In this document: positions 5,087 through 5,201 of the stretch, one piece after another
Numbering within the stretch: the first letter of the stretch is position 1
How the letters are laid out: the number at the start of each line of letters is the position of its first letter
Assembly (NCBI GenBank): GCA_904501955.1
Contig: CAJGCY010000171.1
Location: 1 to 5,201, forward strand
DNA from: an uncultured Akkermansia sp.
GTDB taxonomy: Bacteria > Verrucomicrobiota > Verrucomicrobiia > Verrucomicrobiales > Akkermansiaceae
Length of the DNA: 5,201 bases
Reading direction: 5' to 3'
Program-made: the position numbers and the translations under genes
Notes under the pieces: model-generated
Told to the model about the DNA's origin: nothing
Seen by the model: the letters and a program-made list of their open reading frames with translations, nothing else
Databases searched by the model: none

Positions 5087-5201
5087 ATGACAGTCGATTT
5101 CAGCCAGCTCGGTAAATCGGAATTTGAAGGGCAACAAAATCTATCGGAGCGTGGGACTTTAGTCCCACAAATACGTGCGGGGCTAATCCATAAGAGGGAC
5201 T
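5087..5201 (+). other. Unexplained open frame running off the window, partial
   Basis: From ATG 5087 a frame stays open for 38 codons to the window edge (it begins MTVDFSQLGKSEFEGQQ). It has no ribosome binding site and starts 11 bases after the guaB terminator. A perfect hairpin lies inside it and encodes RGTLVP, so the frame may be accidental repeat DNA. I do not recognise the sequence; a real gene start is possible but unproven. Confidence 0.2.
5151..5168. repeat. Perfect GTGGGACT hairpin
   Basis: GTGGGACT (5151-5158) and AGTCCCAC (5161-5168) form a perfect 8-bp stem around TT. It is followed by AAATACG with no T-run, so it is a weak terminator candidate on the plus strand. The window ends in GGGACT (5196-5201), which could be the left half of a second copy. 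This suggests a small dispersed palindrome. Confidence 0.5.

Noticed and set aside
1..5201. CRISPR array, tRNA, rRNA, insertion sequence, toxin-antitoxin or defence genes
   Set aside because: No regularly spaced identical repeats, cloverleaf, transposase or paired small genes were seen on either strand.

Overview
The window looks like ordinary chromosomal DNA from a Gram-negative-type bacterium with moderately GC-rich coding sequence and AT-rich gaps rich in A/T tracts. Five protein-coding genes are well supported: a divergent LemA-family membrane protein, a long-form ribosome hibernation factor (hpf, minus strand), the MEP-pathway kinase ispE, the Holliday-junction resolvase ruvC, and IMP dehydrogenase guaB. 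Nothing in the sequence fixes the phylum. The GC-rich palindromic intergenic repeats, the MEP-pathway gene and the missing Shine-Dalgarno sequences before several genes would fit a gut Verrucomicrobiota-like or other PVC/Bacteroidota-like lineage, but that is a weak inference.

Layout. Positions 1-447 carry no convincing gene. They hold a low-complexity AGCG-rich stretch (about 17-150), a tandem TGCGGCATTTT motif, three short CCCCT(C/CG)CGGGG-type hairpin repeats (211-316) and an interrupted inverted repeat (377-414) just before lemA. lemA (484-1023, +) converges with hpf (1089-1691, -). The 65-base gap between them holds a strong hairpin whose T-tract serves hpf. hpf has a textbook Shine-Dalgarno and a 5' leader that should start with a stem-loop. 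A 399-base gap (1692-2090) carries the divergent hpf and ispE promoters and another hairpin. ispE (2091-2930) and ruvC (2946-3452) lie 15 bases apart and are probably cotranscribed. guaB (3549-5003) has its own promoter and ends in a 25-bp-stem bidirectional terminator. The last 120 bases hold a short perfect hairpin and an unexplained open frame running off the window.

How the genes work together. They are housekeeping genes without a shared pathway: isoprenoid precursor synthesis (IspE), recombination (RuvC), guanine nucleotide synthesis (GuaB) and ribosome dormancy (HPF). The most interesting regulatory signal is that ispE and guaB both have a good -10 box ending exactly 6-7 bases before the ATG and no Shine-Dalgarno, which predicts leaderless mRNAs. 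hpf, by contrast, has a long leader and a strong ribosome binding site. I found no sign of a novel defence, mobile or biosynthetic system; the repeats and the translation-initiation pattern are the parts worth a second look.
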